This document shows positions 54,492-64,000 of a stretch of 64,000 nt of DNA, one piece after another. The DNA is from Mycobacterium saskatchewanense. Lineage in GTDB: Bacteria > Actinomycetota > Actinomycetes > Mycobacteriales > Mycobacteriaceae. The stretch covers positions 5,766,001 to 5,830,000 of the forward strand of contig NZ_AP022573.1 in assembly GCF_010729105.1 (NCBI RefSeq), written 5' to 3'. Made by a program: the position numbers and the translations under genes. Position 1 is the first letter of the stretch. Each line of letters starts with the position of its first letter. Under the pieces are notes generated by a model. That model searched no databases and was not told where the DNA came from. It worked only from the letters and a program-made list of their open reading frames with translations.

Positions 54492-56282
54492 ATGTTGACC
54501 GTCGACGACCGGGCGGCAATCAAATCCACCATCACGGCGTCCGACGGCGTGAACCTGGCCGTTTACCGGTACACCGATTTCGACCCGCAACGCCCGACCA
54601 TCGTGGCGATCCACGGCTTTCCCGACAACTACCACGTCTGGGACGGCGTGGCCGCGCACCTGGGCGATCGCTACAACGTCGTGGCCTACGACGTGCGCGG
54701 CGCCGGTGAATCGGGCCGCCCCGCAACCCGATCCGGGTACGCCTTCGCCCAGCTGGTGGCGGACCTCGATGCGGTGATCGACAGCCTCGGCGTCGAGCGG
54801 GTGCACCTGCTTGCCCACGACTGGGGCTCGATCGCGACCTGGGCCGCGGTCACCGACGACTCCGTGATGGGGAAAGTCGCGTCGTTCACCTCGATTTCGG
54901 GACCGCACCTGCGGTACGCCGGCGTGTTTCTGCGTTCGGCGCGCACTCCGCGCGCGGTGGCTCAGGTCGCGCGGCAGCTGGTGTCGTCGGGCTATATCGG
55001 GTTTTTCCTGTGCCCGGGCGTGCCGGAACTGTCGTTCCGCTCCCGGATAGGGGTGAAAGTCGTTGAGGCCGCAGAGCGTATCGGCCGGTCGAGCACTCTG
55101 AGCCGGCGCGACCGGACGCCGCGTTCCATCGGCGACTATCTCAACGGGCTCAACCTGTACCGGGAGAACATGCCCGCGCCCATGATCTCGCCCGGATCGC
55201 ACCTGCCCGAAACCACCGTCCCGGTGCAGGTCCTGGTGCCGCGCAAGGACATCTTCGTGACGCCCGCCCTGCAGCGCTTCACCGGCGCGATCCCCGCCCG
55301 TGGCAGGGTGGTCTCCATCGAGGGCGGGCACTGGGTGGTCACCTCGCGCCCGGACGTCATCGCGCGATTGACCGGCGAGTGGGTGGATCAAAACGCCGAC
55401 GGCGCAACGGCTCCGGGTGCGGTTTCGCGCGGACGGCGCGAGGTGCCGGTCGGTCCACATGACGTGCGGGGCAAGCTCGCGCTCGTCACCGGCGGGGGCG
55501 CGGGCATCGGCCGGGCCACCGCGGTGCAACTGGCCCGGCGCGGCGCCCGAAAGGTGCTGATCGTCGACCGGGATCTGGGCGCCGCCCAGGAAACCGCGGA
55601 CGCCGTCCGCGCCGCCTGCGCGGAGGCCGCGGTGTACCAGGCCGACGTGAGCGACGAAGACATGATGAACGACCTTGCCGAGCACGTGCTTGCCGAACAC
55701 GGCGTGGTCGACATCCTGGTCAACAACGCCGGCATCGGGATGGCGGGCCGTTTCCTGGAGACCAGCCCGGAGAACTGGGACGACATCATCGGGATCAACG
55801 TCCGCGGTGTCATCGCCGGCAGCAGGGCGTTCGGCGCGCAGATGGTCGAGCGTGGGCAGGGCGGGACGATCATCAACGTCGCATCGGCGGCGGCCTTCAT
55901 CCCCTCGAAGTCGATGGTGGCCTACGGCACCACCAAGGCGGCGGTGCTGGCGTTCAGCGAGGCATTGCGGGCCGACTTCGCCGACGAGGGCATCACCGTC
56001 TCCGCCGTGTGCCCCGGTTTTGTCAACACCAACATCGCGAAGAGCACCGTCTACGCCGGGATGACCCCGGAACAGCAGGAACGCGCCCGGGAGAAGGCCG
56101 ACGCGGCGTACCGGCGCCGCAACTTCACGCCGGAGGCCGTCGCGAAGGCGATCGTGAAGGCGGTCGAGACCGGCCCGGCCGTGGTGCCGGTCGCCGCCGA
56201 GTCTCGCGTCGGGTACGCGATGCGGCGGATCAGCCCGTCGACGATTCGCTTGTTGGCGCGCCTGGACATCCGGCAGTCATAA
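54492..56282 (+). CDS. EphD-like epoxide hydrolase / short-chain dehydrogenase fusion
   Basis: A 596-residue two-domain protein with the architecture of EphD (Rv2214c, 592), an enzyme linked to mycolic acid modification. Residues 1-300 form an alpha/beta hydrolase with the oxyanion motif HGFPDNYH, the nucleophile Asp in LLAHDWGSIA and the His in IEGGHWVV. Residues 320-596 form a classical SDR: TGGGAGIGRATAVQLARRGA for NADP binding, VNNAGIGMAG, INVASAAAF and the active-site YGTTKAAV. The start ATG follows GGGGAGGGG. Whether this is the true EphD ortholog or a paralog cannot be decided here. Confidence 0.88.
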   Translation: MLTVDDRAAIKSTITASDGVNLAVYRYTDFDPQRPTIVAIHGFPDNYHVWDGVAAHLGDRYNVVAYDVRGAGESGRPATRSGYAFAQLVADLDAVIDSLGVERVHLLAHDWGSIATWAAVTDDSVMGKVASFTSISGPHLRYAGVFLRSARTPRAVAQVARQLVSSGYIGFFLCPGVPELSFRSRIGVKVVEAAERIGRSSTLSRRDRTPRSIGDYLNGLNLYRENMPAPMISPGSHLPETTVPVQVLVPRKDIFVTPALQRFTGAIPARGRVVSIEGGHWVVTSRPDVIARLTGEWVDQNADGATAPGAVSRGRREVPVGPHDVRGKLALVTGGGAGIGRATAVQLARRGARKVLIVDRDLGAAQETADAVRAACAEAAVYQADVSDEDMMNDLAEHVLAEHGVVDILVNNAGIGMAGRFLETSPENWDDIIGINVRGVIAGSRAFGAQMVERGQGGTIINVASAAAFIPSKSMVAYGTTKAAVLAFSEALRADFADEGITVSAVCPGFVNTNIAKSTVYAGMTPEQQERAREKADAAYRRRNFTPEAVAKAIVKAVETGPAVVPVAAESRVGYAMRRISPSTIRLLARLDIRQS

Positions 56283-56807
56283 CGACAGGACCGCCGGGCG
56301 CGTGAGCCGGTAGCCGAGGTGCGGCACCCGGATTCCCGGCAGTGGTTCCCAGGTCAGGGTCCGCCCGTCGGCGCGGAAGTGGTTCTTCTCGTAGAAGCTG
56401 CGCGCCTTCGCGTTCTGCTCGGCACACCACAAGATCACGTCGGTCGACGGGCTGCGCCGCAGGACCGTGTCGAGCAGCAGGCCGCCGGTGCCGCGCCGTT
56501 GGCGGTCGTCGGCGATGTAGAGCGCGTCGATCTGGGTGCTGCCCGGCTCGTCGTCGTCGGGCCCGAAGATCGTCACACCGACCGCGCGGCCGCCCGCTTC
56601 GGCGATCCACATGCTCCAGCCAGGGCGATTGAGCGTTTGCGGGTAGACGTCGGCGACCCACCGCTTGGGCGGGCCGAGGAGATTCAGCAGGGGCGACGTC
56701 AGGATGCCGGTCCAGGACCGGCGCCACACCCCGTAGTGCATCTCGGCGACGGCGCCTAGATCGGCCGGCTCGGCCTGCCGGATGCGGATGTCGTCGCTGA
56801 CGTTCAC
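56277..56807 (-). CDS. GNAT acetyltransferase
   Basis: A 176-residue GCN5-related acetyltransferase (Rv2775-like position). Motif A for acetyl-CoA binding is LYIADDRQRRGTGGLLLDTVL (as RQRRGTGGLLLDTV), preceded by GVTIFGPDDDEPGSTQIDAL and followed by AEQNAKARSFYEKNHFRADG, the typical motif B. Substrate unknown. It overlaps the ephD-like stop by 6 bases from the opposite side and is 10 bases downstream of the TetR gene. Confidence 0.88.
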   Translation of the reverse strand: MNVSDDIRIRQAEPADLGAVAEMHYGVWRRSWTGILTSPLLNLLGPPKRWVADVYPQTLNRPGWSMWIAEAGGRAVGVTIFGPDDDEPGSTQIDALYIADDRQRRGTGGLLLDTVLRRSPSTDVILWCAEQNAKARSFYEKNHFRADGRTLTWEPLPGIRVPHLGYRLTRPAVLSL

Positions 56808-56817
56808 GTGTCCCAGG

Positions 56818-57474
56818 TTAAGACCCCGGCAGACCGCCGACCCGCGACTGTTCCAGGTAGGCGGCCAGAGCGTTGGTCAGGCCGCGCCGCGCCATGTCCA
56901 TATCCGCGTAGGAGCCCAACTGGCGTTCCGACACCAGGCCGCGCATCGCGCCGGGGATGAGGGCCGCCACCTCGCGCACTCGGTCCGGGTCGACGTCCAG
57001 ACCGGCGAACGCGTTCTGGCAGGTTTCCAGCCAGCTCTTGCCCCACGACACAAGTTCGGCGGCGGTGCGCGGGTAGAGGCGTTCGAGGTCCTCGGGGTCA
57101 CGGGGGAGTGCAGCCCGCAGGTTCTCGATGGCGCGCGAATCCGGCGACGCCAGGCCGCGGTAGAGCGTCTCGACGATGGCGCCGACACGCTCCCGAAGCG
57201 GCGCATCCTGCGGCACCGGCGTCGAGAGCGCCGCGATGGTCTGGGCGCGCCGCTCGGCGGTGCGGTGTAACACCGCGGCCCAGAAGCCGTCGGTGTCGCC
57301 GAACTGGTACTGCACCGCCCCCCAGGTCGCGCCGATGTCCTTGGCGATGCGATTGGCCGACACCGAGCCCGGCTCGCCGGAGGCCAGCGACTTGAGCGCG
57401 GCCTCGAGCATGCTTTCGCGCGTCGCATGGCCGCGCCGGTTGGGGCGTCGGCCGGCGACCTGGGGTTCGGTCAC
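56818..57474 (-). CDS. TetR-family regulator
   Basis: A 218-residue TetR protein. The helix-turn-helix is at about residues 16-62 (RESMLEAALKSLASGEPGSVS, ANRIAKDIGATWGAVQYQFG). It has an Arg-rich start and a ligand domain of unknown specificity. It is divergent from the Rieske gene with 85 bases between, the usual layout for a local repressor, so it likely controls the Rieske-reductase unit. Confidence 0.87.
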   Translation of the reverse strand: MTEPQVAGRRPNRRGHATRESMLEAALKSLASGEPGSVSANRIAKDIGATWGAVQYQFGDTDGFWAAVLHRTAERRAQTIAALSTPVPQDAPLRERVGAIVETLYRGLASPDSRAIENLRAALPRDPEDLERLYPRTAAELVSWGKSWLETCQNAFAGLDVDPDRVREVAALIPGAMRGLVSERQLGSYADMDMARRGLTNALAAYLEQSRVGGLPGS

Positions 57475-57559
57475 CGGGCGAAGCCTACCAGTTTCATAGA
57501 GGGTACTTTGATTTCACGGCAATGGGACCTATCATTCCTAGGCGTGGAGGACCGCTCGC

Positions 57560-58558
57560 ATGGCTAAGCCGCCGCTGTCGATGAAACCGACGGGCTGGTT
57601 CCAGGTGGCCTGGTCCGACGAGATCGGCATCGGCGACGTGCATCGGATGAAGTACTTCGGCGAGGAGATGGTCGCCTGGCGGGCCGAATCGGGCGAGCTC
57701 ACCGTGATGAATGCATACTGCGAGCACCTCGGCGCACACCTGGGCTACGGCGGCACGGTGGTCGGCGACGTGCTGCAGTGCCCCTTCCACGGGTGGCAGT
57801 GGAACCGGGAGGGCCGCAACGTCTGCATTCCGTATCAGGACCGGCCCAATCGCGGCAGGCGGATCCGCACCTATCCGGTGGCCGAGCGGAACTCGTCGGT
57901 CTACGTCTGGCATGACGTCGAGCGCCGCGAGCCGTACTTCGACGCGCCGGACGTCTTCGCCGCCTTCGGGGATGGTAGCGCCGCGGACGGCTACTACCCG
58001 CAGCAGCGGTTGTACCGCCCGGGCTTGGAATTGCACCCGCAGTACGTGCTCGAAAACGGCGTGGACTTCGCGCATTTCAAGTTCGTGCACAACACGCCGA
58101 TCGTGCCGGTCTTCACGCGGCACGACTTCGCCGAGCCGGTGTCCTTCGTTGACTTCACCATCACTTTCGAGGGCGACGACGGACAGAAGATCGAGGACGT
58201 CAACAGCGGCGTGCAGGCGATCAACGGCGGCCTGGGGATCGCCGTGACCAAAAGCTGGGGCATGGTCGACAACCGGACGATCTCCGCGGTCACGCCGGTG
58301 GACGACTCCACCTCCGACGTCCGGTTCATGGTTTACATCGGCCGGGTGGCCGGCAGGGACCCGGAGCGCGCCGAGCGGAAGGCCGACGAGTTCGGCCGAG
58401 AGGTGATCCGGCAGTTCGAGCAAGACATCGAGATTTGGCGACATCAGCGCTACTCGGACCCGCCCGCGCTGGCCGCCGACGAGTACGAGGGCTTCACGGC
58501 AATTCGCAAGTGGGCCAAACGGTTCTACCCCGACATGCACGCATCCCAGAGAGGCTGA
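57560..58558 (+). CDS. Rieske non-heme iron oxygenase, KshA-like
   Basis: A 332-residue terminal oxygenase. The Rieske cluster motif C-x-H-x17-C-x2-H starts at CEHLGAH (about 53) and ends at CPFHGW. The mononuclear iron site is in NGVDFAHFKFVHN (D-x2-H-x4-H), spaced like 3-ketosteroid 9-alpha-hydroxylase KshA. Length is somewhat below KshA (386). A steroid or other hydrophobic ring compound is a likely substrate, but none is proven. Seven bases after it begins the reductase-like gene. It needs a separate reductase, which is not nearby. Confidence 0.88.
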   Translation: MAKPPLSMKPTGWFQVAWSDEIGIGDVHRMKYFGEEMVAWRAESGELTVMNAYCEHLGAHLGYGGTVVGDVLQCPFHGWQWNREGRNVCIPYQDRPNRGRRIRTYPVAERNSSVYVWHDVERREPYFDAPDVFAAFGDGSAADGYYPQQRLYRPGLELHPQYVLENGVDFAHFKFVHNTPIVPVFTRHDFAEPVSFVDFTITFEGDDGQKIEDVNSGVQAINGGLGIAVTKSWGMVDNRTISAVTPVDDSTSDVRFMVYIGRVAGRDPERAERKADEFGREVIRQFEQDIEIWRHQRYSDPPALAADEYEGFTAIRKWAKRFYPDMHASQRG

Positions 58559-58564
58559 CCGGAA

Positions 58565-59653
58565 TTGACTGCACACGCTCGACCGATTCGCGTATTCCAG
58601 GTGGCCACCGGGAATGTCGGCAAGGAGATGATCAAGCGAATCGCCGCCCAGCCCGACCTCGAACTCGTTGGCGTGCATTGTTATTCGCCGGAGAAGGTCG
58701 GGCGTGATGCCGGCGAGCTGGCGGGCATCGAACCCAACGGGGTGCGGGCCACGGGCAGCGTCGACGAGATCATCGCGGCCAAGCCCGACGTGCTCACCTT
58801 CCACGGCGTGTTCCCCGACGAGGACCTGTACGTCAGGGTGCTCGAGGCCGGGATCAACATCGTGACCACCGCCGACTGGATCACCGGGTGGCACCGCGAT
58901 ACCAACCATCCGCACCCCTCGGGCAAGCCCGTCACCCAGCTGCTGCGGGAGGCCTGCCTCAAGGGCGGTGCGACGTTCTACGGCACCGGAATGAACCCGG
59001 GCGTGAACCAGATCCTCGGCGTGGTCTGTTCGGCGGACGTCGCCGAAATCGAGAACGTCACCACGATCGAGTCCGTCGACGTCTCGTGCCACCACTCCAA
59101 GGACACCTGGATCGAGGTCGGCTACGGCCAGCCGGTCGACGATCCCGATATCCCGTCCAAGCTGGAGAAGTACACCCGCGTTTTCGCCGACAGCGTCCTG
59201 ATGATGGCCGACTGCTTCGACCTGCCGCTCGACGAGGTCAAGTTCAGCTACGAACTCGGGGCCTGCACCAAGGACGTCGACCTGGGCTGGTACGTGCTCC
59301 CCAAGGGTTCGCTGGGCGGTAACTACATCAAGTACCAGGGCATGGTCGGCGGGGTGCCGCGGGTCGAGACCCATTTGGAGTGGCAGATGACCCCGCACAC
59401 CGATCCGAGCTGGAACATCAAGGGCTGCTACATCACTCAAATCAAGGGCGACCCCTGCGTCTACAACAAGCACATGATCTTCCCCAAGCCCGGCGTGGAC
59501 CTGTCCAATCCGGACAACTTCGCCTCGATCGGCATGACGGTCACCGGCATGCCCGCGCTCGCGTCCATCAAGTCGGTGGTGGCGGCGCGTCCGGGAATCA
59601 TCAGCAGCGCCGATCTGCCGCTGCGCGGGTTCGCGGGGCGGTTCAAGCTCTGA
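58565..59653 (+). CDS. DapB-like NAD(P)-dependent dehydrogenase
   Basis: A 362-residue oxidoreductase with an N-terminal Rossmann fold (VFQVATGNVGKEMIKRIAA) and a dihydrodipicolinate-reductase-like centre (GATFYGTGMNPGVNQILGVV), as in 2,4-diaminopentanoate dehydrogenase-like proteins of mycobacteria. TTG at 58565 is taken as start because it is 6 bases after the Rieske stop and the Rossmann strand begins ten residues later; no ATG or GTG is closer. Co-transcribed with the Rieske gene, so it may act on the same compound. Confidence 0.8.
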   Translation: MTAHARPIRVFQVATGNVGKEMIKRIAAQPDLELVGVHCYSPEKVGRDAGELAGIEPNGVRATGSVDEIIAAKPDVLTFHGVFPDEDLYVRVLEAGINIVTTADWITGWHRDTNHPHPSGKPVTQLLREACLKGGATFYGTGMNPGVNQILGVVCSADVAEIENVTTIESVDVSCHHSKDTWIEVGYGQPVDDPDIPSKLEKYTRVFADSVLMMADCFDLPLDEVKFSYELGACTKDVDLGWYVLPKGSLGGNYIKYQGMVGGVPRVETHLEWQMTPHTDPSWNIKGCYITQIKGDPCVYNKHMIFPKPGVDLSNPDNFASIGMTVTGMPALASIKSVVAARPGIISSADLPLRGFAGRFKL

Positions 59654-59660
59654 GCCTGCG

Positions 59661-61022
59661 TCAGGGCGCATCGTCGTCCTCGGCGAAGAGGCGTTCCGGA
59701 TGGTGATAGTCGTTCGTGCGCGCGCCGCGGTCCCAGGGCGGCGGCGGAATCCACTCGGTGCGGCCATCGGGCAACTTCCTTGTCCGCCAGCCCTCTTCGA
59801 CGAGCTTGTGGAACGGCGCGCAGGTGAACGTGAGGTTGTCCGCGTCGGTCGGTCCACCGGCGGCCCAACCGGTTACATGGTGCACCTCGGACCAGTAGCC
59901 CGGCACGTCGCAGCCCGGGTGTGTGCAGCCGCGGTCCTTCGCATACAAGACGATGCGCTGATCGGGGGACGCGATGCGTCGCGTCCGGCCGAGGTACAGC
60001 GGGCGTGTTGAGTGCTCGTCGAACACGGCTAGGTAATGGTAGGCATGGCCGGCCATCCTGATCAGGTCGCGCATTGGGAGCACCGTTCCGCCGCCCGTGA
60101 CCGCCCGGCCCGCGCCCGACGCCAATTCCTGCAGCGTGGTCGACACGATGACGGTGACGGGTAACCCGTTGTGCCGGCCGAGCTTCGGATCACCCAGCTG
60201 ACCGCGGACCAGGGCGTTGAGTGCGTCATGTTGGCGCTGGGCGTGGCTTCGGGTGTCTCCGCCCGCGTGTTCGTCGCTGGGTACTCCCTCGGTGCACGGG
60301 GTTTCGTCGTCCGGGTTGCACATCCCGGGAGCCGCGAACCGGGCGAGCCAGGCGTCGACGTTGGCCCGGAGTTCCGGGGAGGCCACCAGCTTCCCGACGC
60401 TCATGCCGTCGGCCCGCTGGCCGCACCAGGTGAAGCCGCGCTGACGCGCGCGGTCGGCGTCGGAAAACTTGCCGTCGGGATTGAGCTCCAGCGCGCACCG
60501 GTGTGCCGCCTTCTCCAGCTGATCGGGACGCAGCTTGGTCGCCTGCCGAGCCAGGAACCGCTCGGCGTGCGCCACGGTGGCGGCGGGCAGGTCGTGCGGG
60601 AGGTCGCGGACGAACGTCTGGATCACCCGTAGGTGCTGCCCGTCGAGCAGGCCGTCGCGCCAGACCTGCGCCGTCGCCGGCAACTCCGGTGGCAGCTCCT
60701 CGCCGGTCAGAGTCAACCGGCTGGACAGCTGTCTGACGTCCCTAAGCCGGCGGCCCGCCTCGGCGTTGCTGATCCGCAGCCAGTCGGCGACGACCTTGTG
60801 CACCGGGCCGCCGACTGCTGCGGGATCCTCGTTGTCCAGGCCGGCGATCACGTCGTAGCTCCAGGCCAGTTGCCGGCGGCGCGAGGTTTCCACCCGTTCC
60901 AGCGCGTGCAGGAGGACTGCCGGGTCCAACGCGCCGACGTTCAGGCCGCGGATCTGCGCCTCGGCGGCATCCAGCGCGTCGAACGCTGCGACCACCTCCG
61001 GCGGCATCTGTATCGAACGCAT
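59661..61022 (-). CDS. 13E12-family DUF222/HNH nuclease-like protein
   Basis: A 453-residue protein of the REP13E12 group widespread in mycobacteria. The N-terminal DUF222 region spans about 30-330, and the C-terminal HNH domain has CTHPGCDVPGYWSEVHHVTG with the first His pair and NLTFTCAPFHKLVEEGW with the last. Some 13E12 genes in M. tuberculosis host attachment sites of phiRv1 and phiRv2, but I see no prophage here. Full length, so possibly active. It sits 7 bases from the convergent DapB-like gene. Confidence 0.88.
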   Translation of the reverse strand: MRSIQMPPEVVAAFDALDAAEAQIRGLNVGALDPAVLLHALERVETSRRRQLAWSYDVIAGLDNEDPAAVGGPVHKVVADWLRISNAEAGRRLRDVRQLSSRLTLTGEELPPELPATAQVWRDGLLDGQHLRVIQTFVRDLPHDLPAATVAHAERFLARQATKLRPDQLEKAAHRCALELNPDGKFSDADRARQRGFTWCGQRADGMSVGKLVASPELRANVDAWLARFAAPGMCNPDDETPCTEGVPSDEHAGGDTRSHAQRQHDALNALVRGQLGDPKLGRHNGLPVTVIVSTTLQELASGAGRAVTGGGTVLPMRDLIRMAGHAYHYLAVFDEHSTRPLYLGRTRRIASPDQRIVLYAKDRGCTHPGCDVPGYWSEVHHVTGWAAGGPTDADNLTFTCAPFHKLVEEGWRTRKLPDGRTEWIPPPPWDRGARTNDYHHPERLFAEDDDAP

Positions 61023-61151
61023 GTGCGAATCGTATGGTGGGCGTACGACGCCGGCGACGGAAAATCGTCCTCCGTGAATAGAAGTTGTGAATAGAAGTCC
61101 AACTGTGGATAACGCATCGAATGCTTCAGATGCGCTGCCGCCCTTAACCTC

Positions 61152-61589
61152 TCACGTGATGCGGGCCAGCAGGTGGGAGGCGATGATGGTGACGCAGGTG
61201 ACGGCGTGCCGGAGTCGCGACCGGACCCGCTGGTCGCCCGTCTCGACGCCCTCCGCGAGGATGACCGCATTCCGACGTTCCCGGTAGGTCAGCGCCGCCG
61301 ACATCACCTGGGACGCGTGTGCCCGCGGGGTGGAGCGGACGAGGTTCATGTCGAGCTTGACGATCTCCGGTCGCAGCACGTCCAGCAGTGGCAGGGAGGC
61401 CGAGTTCACGCCGGCGTCGTCGAAGGCGATGACCCAGCCGCGCCGGCGGATGGCGTTCACCTTCGAGGCGGGCGGGCGTTCTGGTCGCTGCGTCGAACAC
61501 CAAGTCTGGGCCGGGGTTGCCGAGGGTCGCCATCGCGTCAAGGCCTCGAACCCGACGAGCAGCCCGCCGGGGAACGAGACGATCGGTTG
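61152..61589 (-). pseudogene. Decayed EAL-domain phosphodiesterase fragment
   Basis: The minus strand holds pieces of a c-di-GMP phosphodiesterase domain: QPIVSFPGGLLVGFEALTRW (about 61590-61530), NPGPDLVFDAATR in a second frame, then IRRRGWVIAFDDAGVNSAS and LRPEIVKLDMNLVRS and ILAEGVETGDQ. About 100 residues between FEALTR and IRRRGW are lost and the C-terminus is garbled. No GGDEF part is present. It is a remnant between the 13E12 gene and dapB. Confidence 0.8.
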
Positions 61590-61610
61590 CTAATACGGCG
61601 TCGGCCCTAG

Positions 61611-62859
<1,249 letters not shown>

Positions 62860-62863
<4 letters not shown>

Positions 62864-63315
62864 GTAAGACGCTGCTGGTGGTCCACCACACGCCGTCACC
62901 GGCCACGCGTGAGCTCCTCGAGGCGGTGCTCGCCGGGGCCGGCGATCCGGAAATCGTTGGTGTGGAGATGATTTCGCGTCCGGCGCTGGCCGCGACCCTG
63001 CCGGACATGCTCGACGCCGACGGCTACCTGTTCGGCACCACGGCGAACTTCGGCTACATGTCCGGCGCGCTCAAGCACTTCTTCGACACCGTCTACTACC
63101 CGAGCCTCGACCACGTGTCGGGGCGTCCCTACGGCTTGTGGGTGCACGGCAACAACGACACGGTCGGCGCGGCGGCCGCGGTCGGAAGGCTCGCGAGCGG
63201 GCTGTCGCTGAGCCAGGCCGCCGACGTGCTGGAGGTCACCGGCGGCGTCGACGCCACGGTGCGTGAACGGGCCTACGAGCTGGGCGGAACGCTCGCGGCG
63301 ATGCTCATGGAATAA
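62860..63315 (+). CDS. Flavodoxin-fold NAD(P)H-dependent reductase (Rv2771c-like)
   Basis: A 151-residue protein with the flavodoxin fold: LLVVHHTPSPATRELLEAV corresponds to the phosphate loop and GYLFGTTANFGYMSGALKHFFD to the FMN isoalloxazine loop, as in the WrbA/NADPH-dependent FMN reductase group. GTG start inside the preceding gene. It ends 18 bases before a convergent kinase gene. Confidence 0.85.
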
Positions 63316-63333
63316 CGCTCATGGAACGACGAT

Positions 63334-64000
63334 TCAGGCCGAGACCGGAATTTCGACCTCGAGAGTGGTGCCGCCGCCCGGCGGGCTGGTGATCCGCATG
63401 CGTCCGCCGAGGGCCTCGACACGGTCGATCAGGCCGATGAGGCCGGATCCGTTGCCGATGTCCGCCCCCCCAATGCCGTCGTCGCGAATCGACAGCACCA
63501 GGCCCGGACCCGTGGCCGTGGCGTCGATGTCGAGGCCCGAGGCGTGCGCGTGCCGCGCGGCGTTCGTCATGGCCTCGGCTACCACGTAATAGGCGGCAAC
63601 GCCGACCGGCTCGGGGATCGACCCGTCGAGCTGCAGGCGAAGCGTGACCGGAATGGTGCAGCGGCGGGCGAGCGCGTTGAGTGCGGGCCCCAGACCCCCT
63701 TTGGACAGGATCGCCGGATGAATCCCACGGGCGAGCTCTTGGAGATCGCCCGACGCCGACGTCAGACCGGCCACCACGTCCGAGATCTGGTCCCGCAGCG
63801 ACCGGAGTTCCGCCGGCACCCCGGCCTCGACGGAGCGCAGTTGCAGCGCAAGTGAGATCAGGCGCTGTTGGGCGCCGTCGTGCAGGTCGCGCTCCAGGCG
63901 GCGCCGGGCGTCGTCGGCGGCCGCGACGATGCGCGCGCGCGATGCGGTGAGTGCGGCGTGGGCTTCGGCGTTGGCGATGGCGGTGGCGACGAGTTCGGTG
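63334..64000 (-). CDS. NarL-type sensor histidine kinase, N-terminus beyond window
   Basis: The C-terminal 222 codons of a HisKA_3/HATPase_c kinase. The phospho-acceptor region RRRLERDLHDGAQQRLISLA carries the His; the ATP-binding part has VAEAMTNAARHAHA (N box), IRDDGIGGADIGNGSGLIGL (G1/G2) and ends VEIPVSA. The upstream piece TELVATAIANAEAHAAL looks like the end of a GAF domain, as in DevS-like kinases. The reading frame is open to the window edge, so the sensor part and its response regulator are not visible. Confidence 0.9.
   Translation of the reverse strand, partial: TELVATAIANAEAHAALTASRARIVAAADDARRRLERDLHDGAQQRLISLALQLRSVEAGVPAELRSLRDQISDVVAGLTSASGDLQELARGIHPAILSKGGLGPALNALARRCTIPVTLRLQLDGSIPEPVGVAAYYVVAEAMTNAARHAHASGLDIDATATGPGLVLSIRDDGIGGADIGNGSGLIGLIDRVEALGGRMRITSPPGGGTTLEVEIPVSA

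Noticed and set aside
59661..61022. Prophage attachment or integrase region at the 13E12 gene
   Set aside because: The gene is full length and no integrase, excisionase or direct-repeat att sites were seen beside it.

Overview
The window is one continuous chromosomal stretch of a slow-growing, high-GC Mycobacterium, most likely a non-tuberculous species related to the M. avium complex; the exact species cannot be fixed from sequence alone. Support comes from the backbone gene order, which follows the M. tuberculosis Rv2847c to Rv2771c segment on the reverse strand (cysG, efpA, proS, rimP, nusA, ylxR, infB, rbfA, nrnA, echA16, pptH, pptT, truB, ltp1, fadE21, sirR, ribF, rpsO, gpsI, pepR, ald, dapB). 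PE/PPE proteins, a 13E12-type HNH protein, MIRU-like intergenic repeats and many GTG starts placed 7-9 bases after a TANNNT box (leaderless promoters) agree with this.

Layout. 1-4.2 kb: end of cobB, then cysG and the efflux pump efpA. 4.2-8.0 kb: a segment absent at this spot in M. tuberculosis, holding a TiaS-like protein, a lipoprotein, a membrane protein and a PE5/PPE4-like pair. 8.1-17.7 kb: proS and the translation/transcription operon rimP-nusA-ylxR-infB-rbfA-nrnA. 17.7-19.5 kb: exported and membrane proteins and echA16. 19.6-35.8 kb: an accessory island. 35.9-64 kb: mostly conserved mycobacterial backbone (CoA/phosphopantetheine control pptH-pptT, truB, lipid enzymes, Mn regulator sirR, ribF, rpsO, gpsI, pepR, ald, an ephD-like fusion, a TetR-Rieske-reductase group, dapB), ending in a histidine kinase cut by the window edge.

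The island at 19.6-35.8 kb is the most interesting part. It encodes a complete oxalate dissimilation route: an OxlT-type transporter, two formyl-CoA:oxalate CoA-transferases, oxalyl-CoA decarboxylase and an NAD-dependent formate dehydrogenase, with a LysR regulator, a PAS protein, a GntR/FCD regulator, a ketopantoate-reductase-like enzyme, a short second pyruvate kinase and a histone-deacetylase-like amidohydrolase. Oxalate would be taken up, activated to oxalyl-CoA, decarboxylated to formyl-CoA, and the released formate oxidised to CO2 with NADH gain. A palindrome of the form TGCATAC-N-GTATGCA recurs at up to seven places across the island and almost nowhere else that I could see, in front of most of its transcription units; I propose it is the operator of the island's GntR regulator. 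That regulator is itself broken by an 11-bp tandem duplication, whose removal would restore a clean 236-codon frame, so the regulon may be derepressed or switchable in this strain. A 60-residue membrane protein sharing the GRVYRVGE motif with the transporter's N-terminus sits directly behind the best palindrome. The island lies between echA16 and the Rv2800-like hydrolase, the same interval that carries the CRISPR-Cas locus in M. tuberculosis, so this is a probable integration hotspot.
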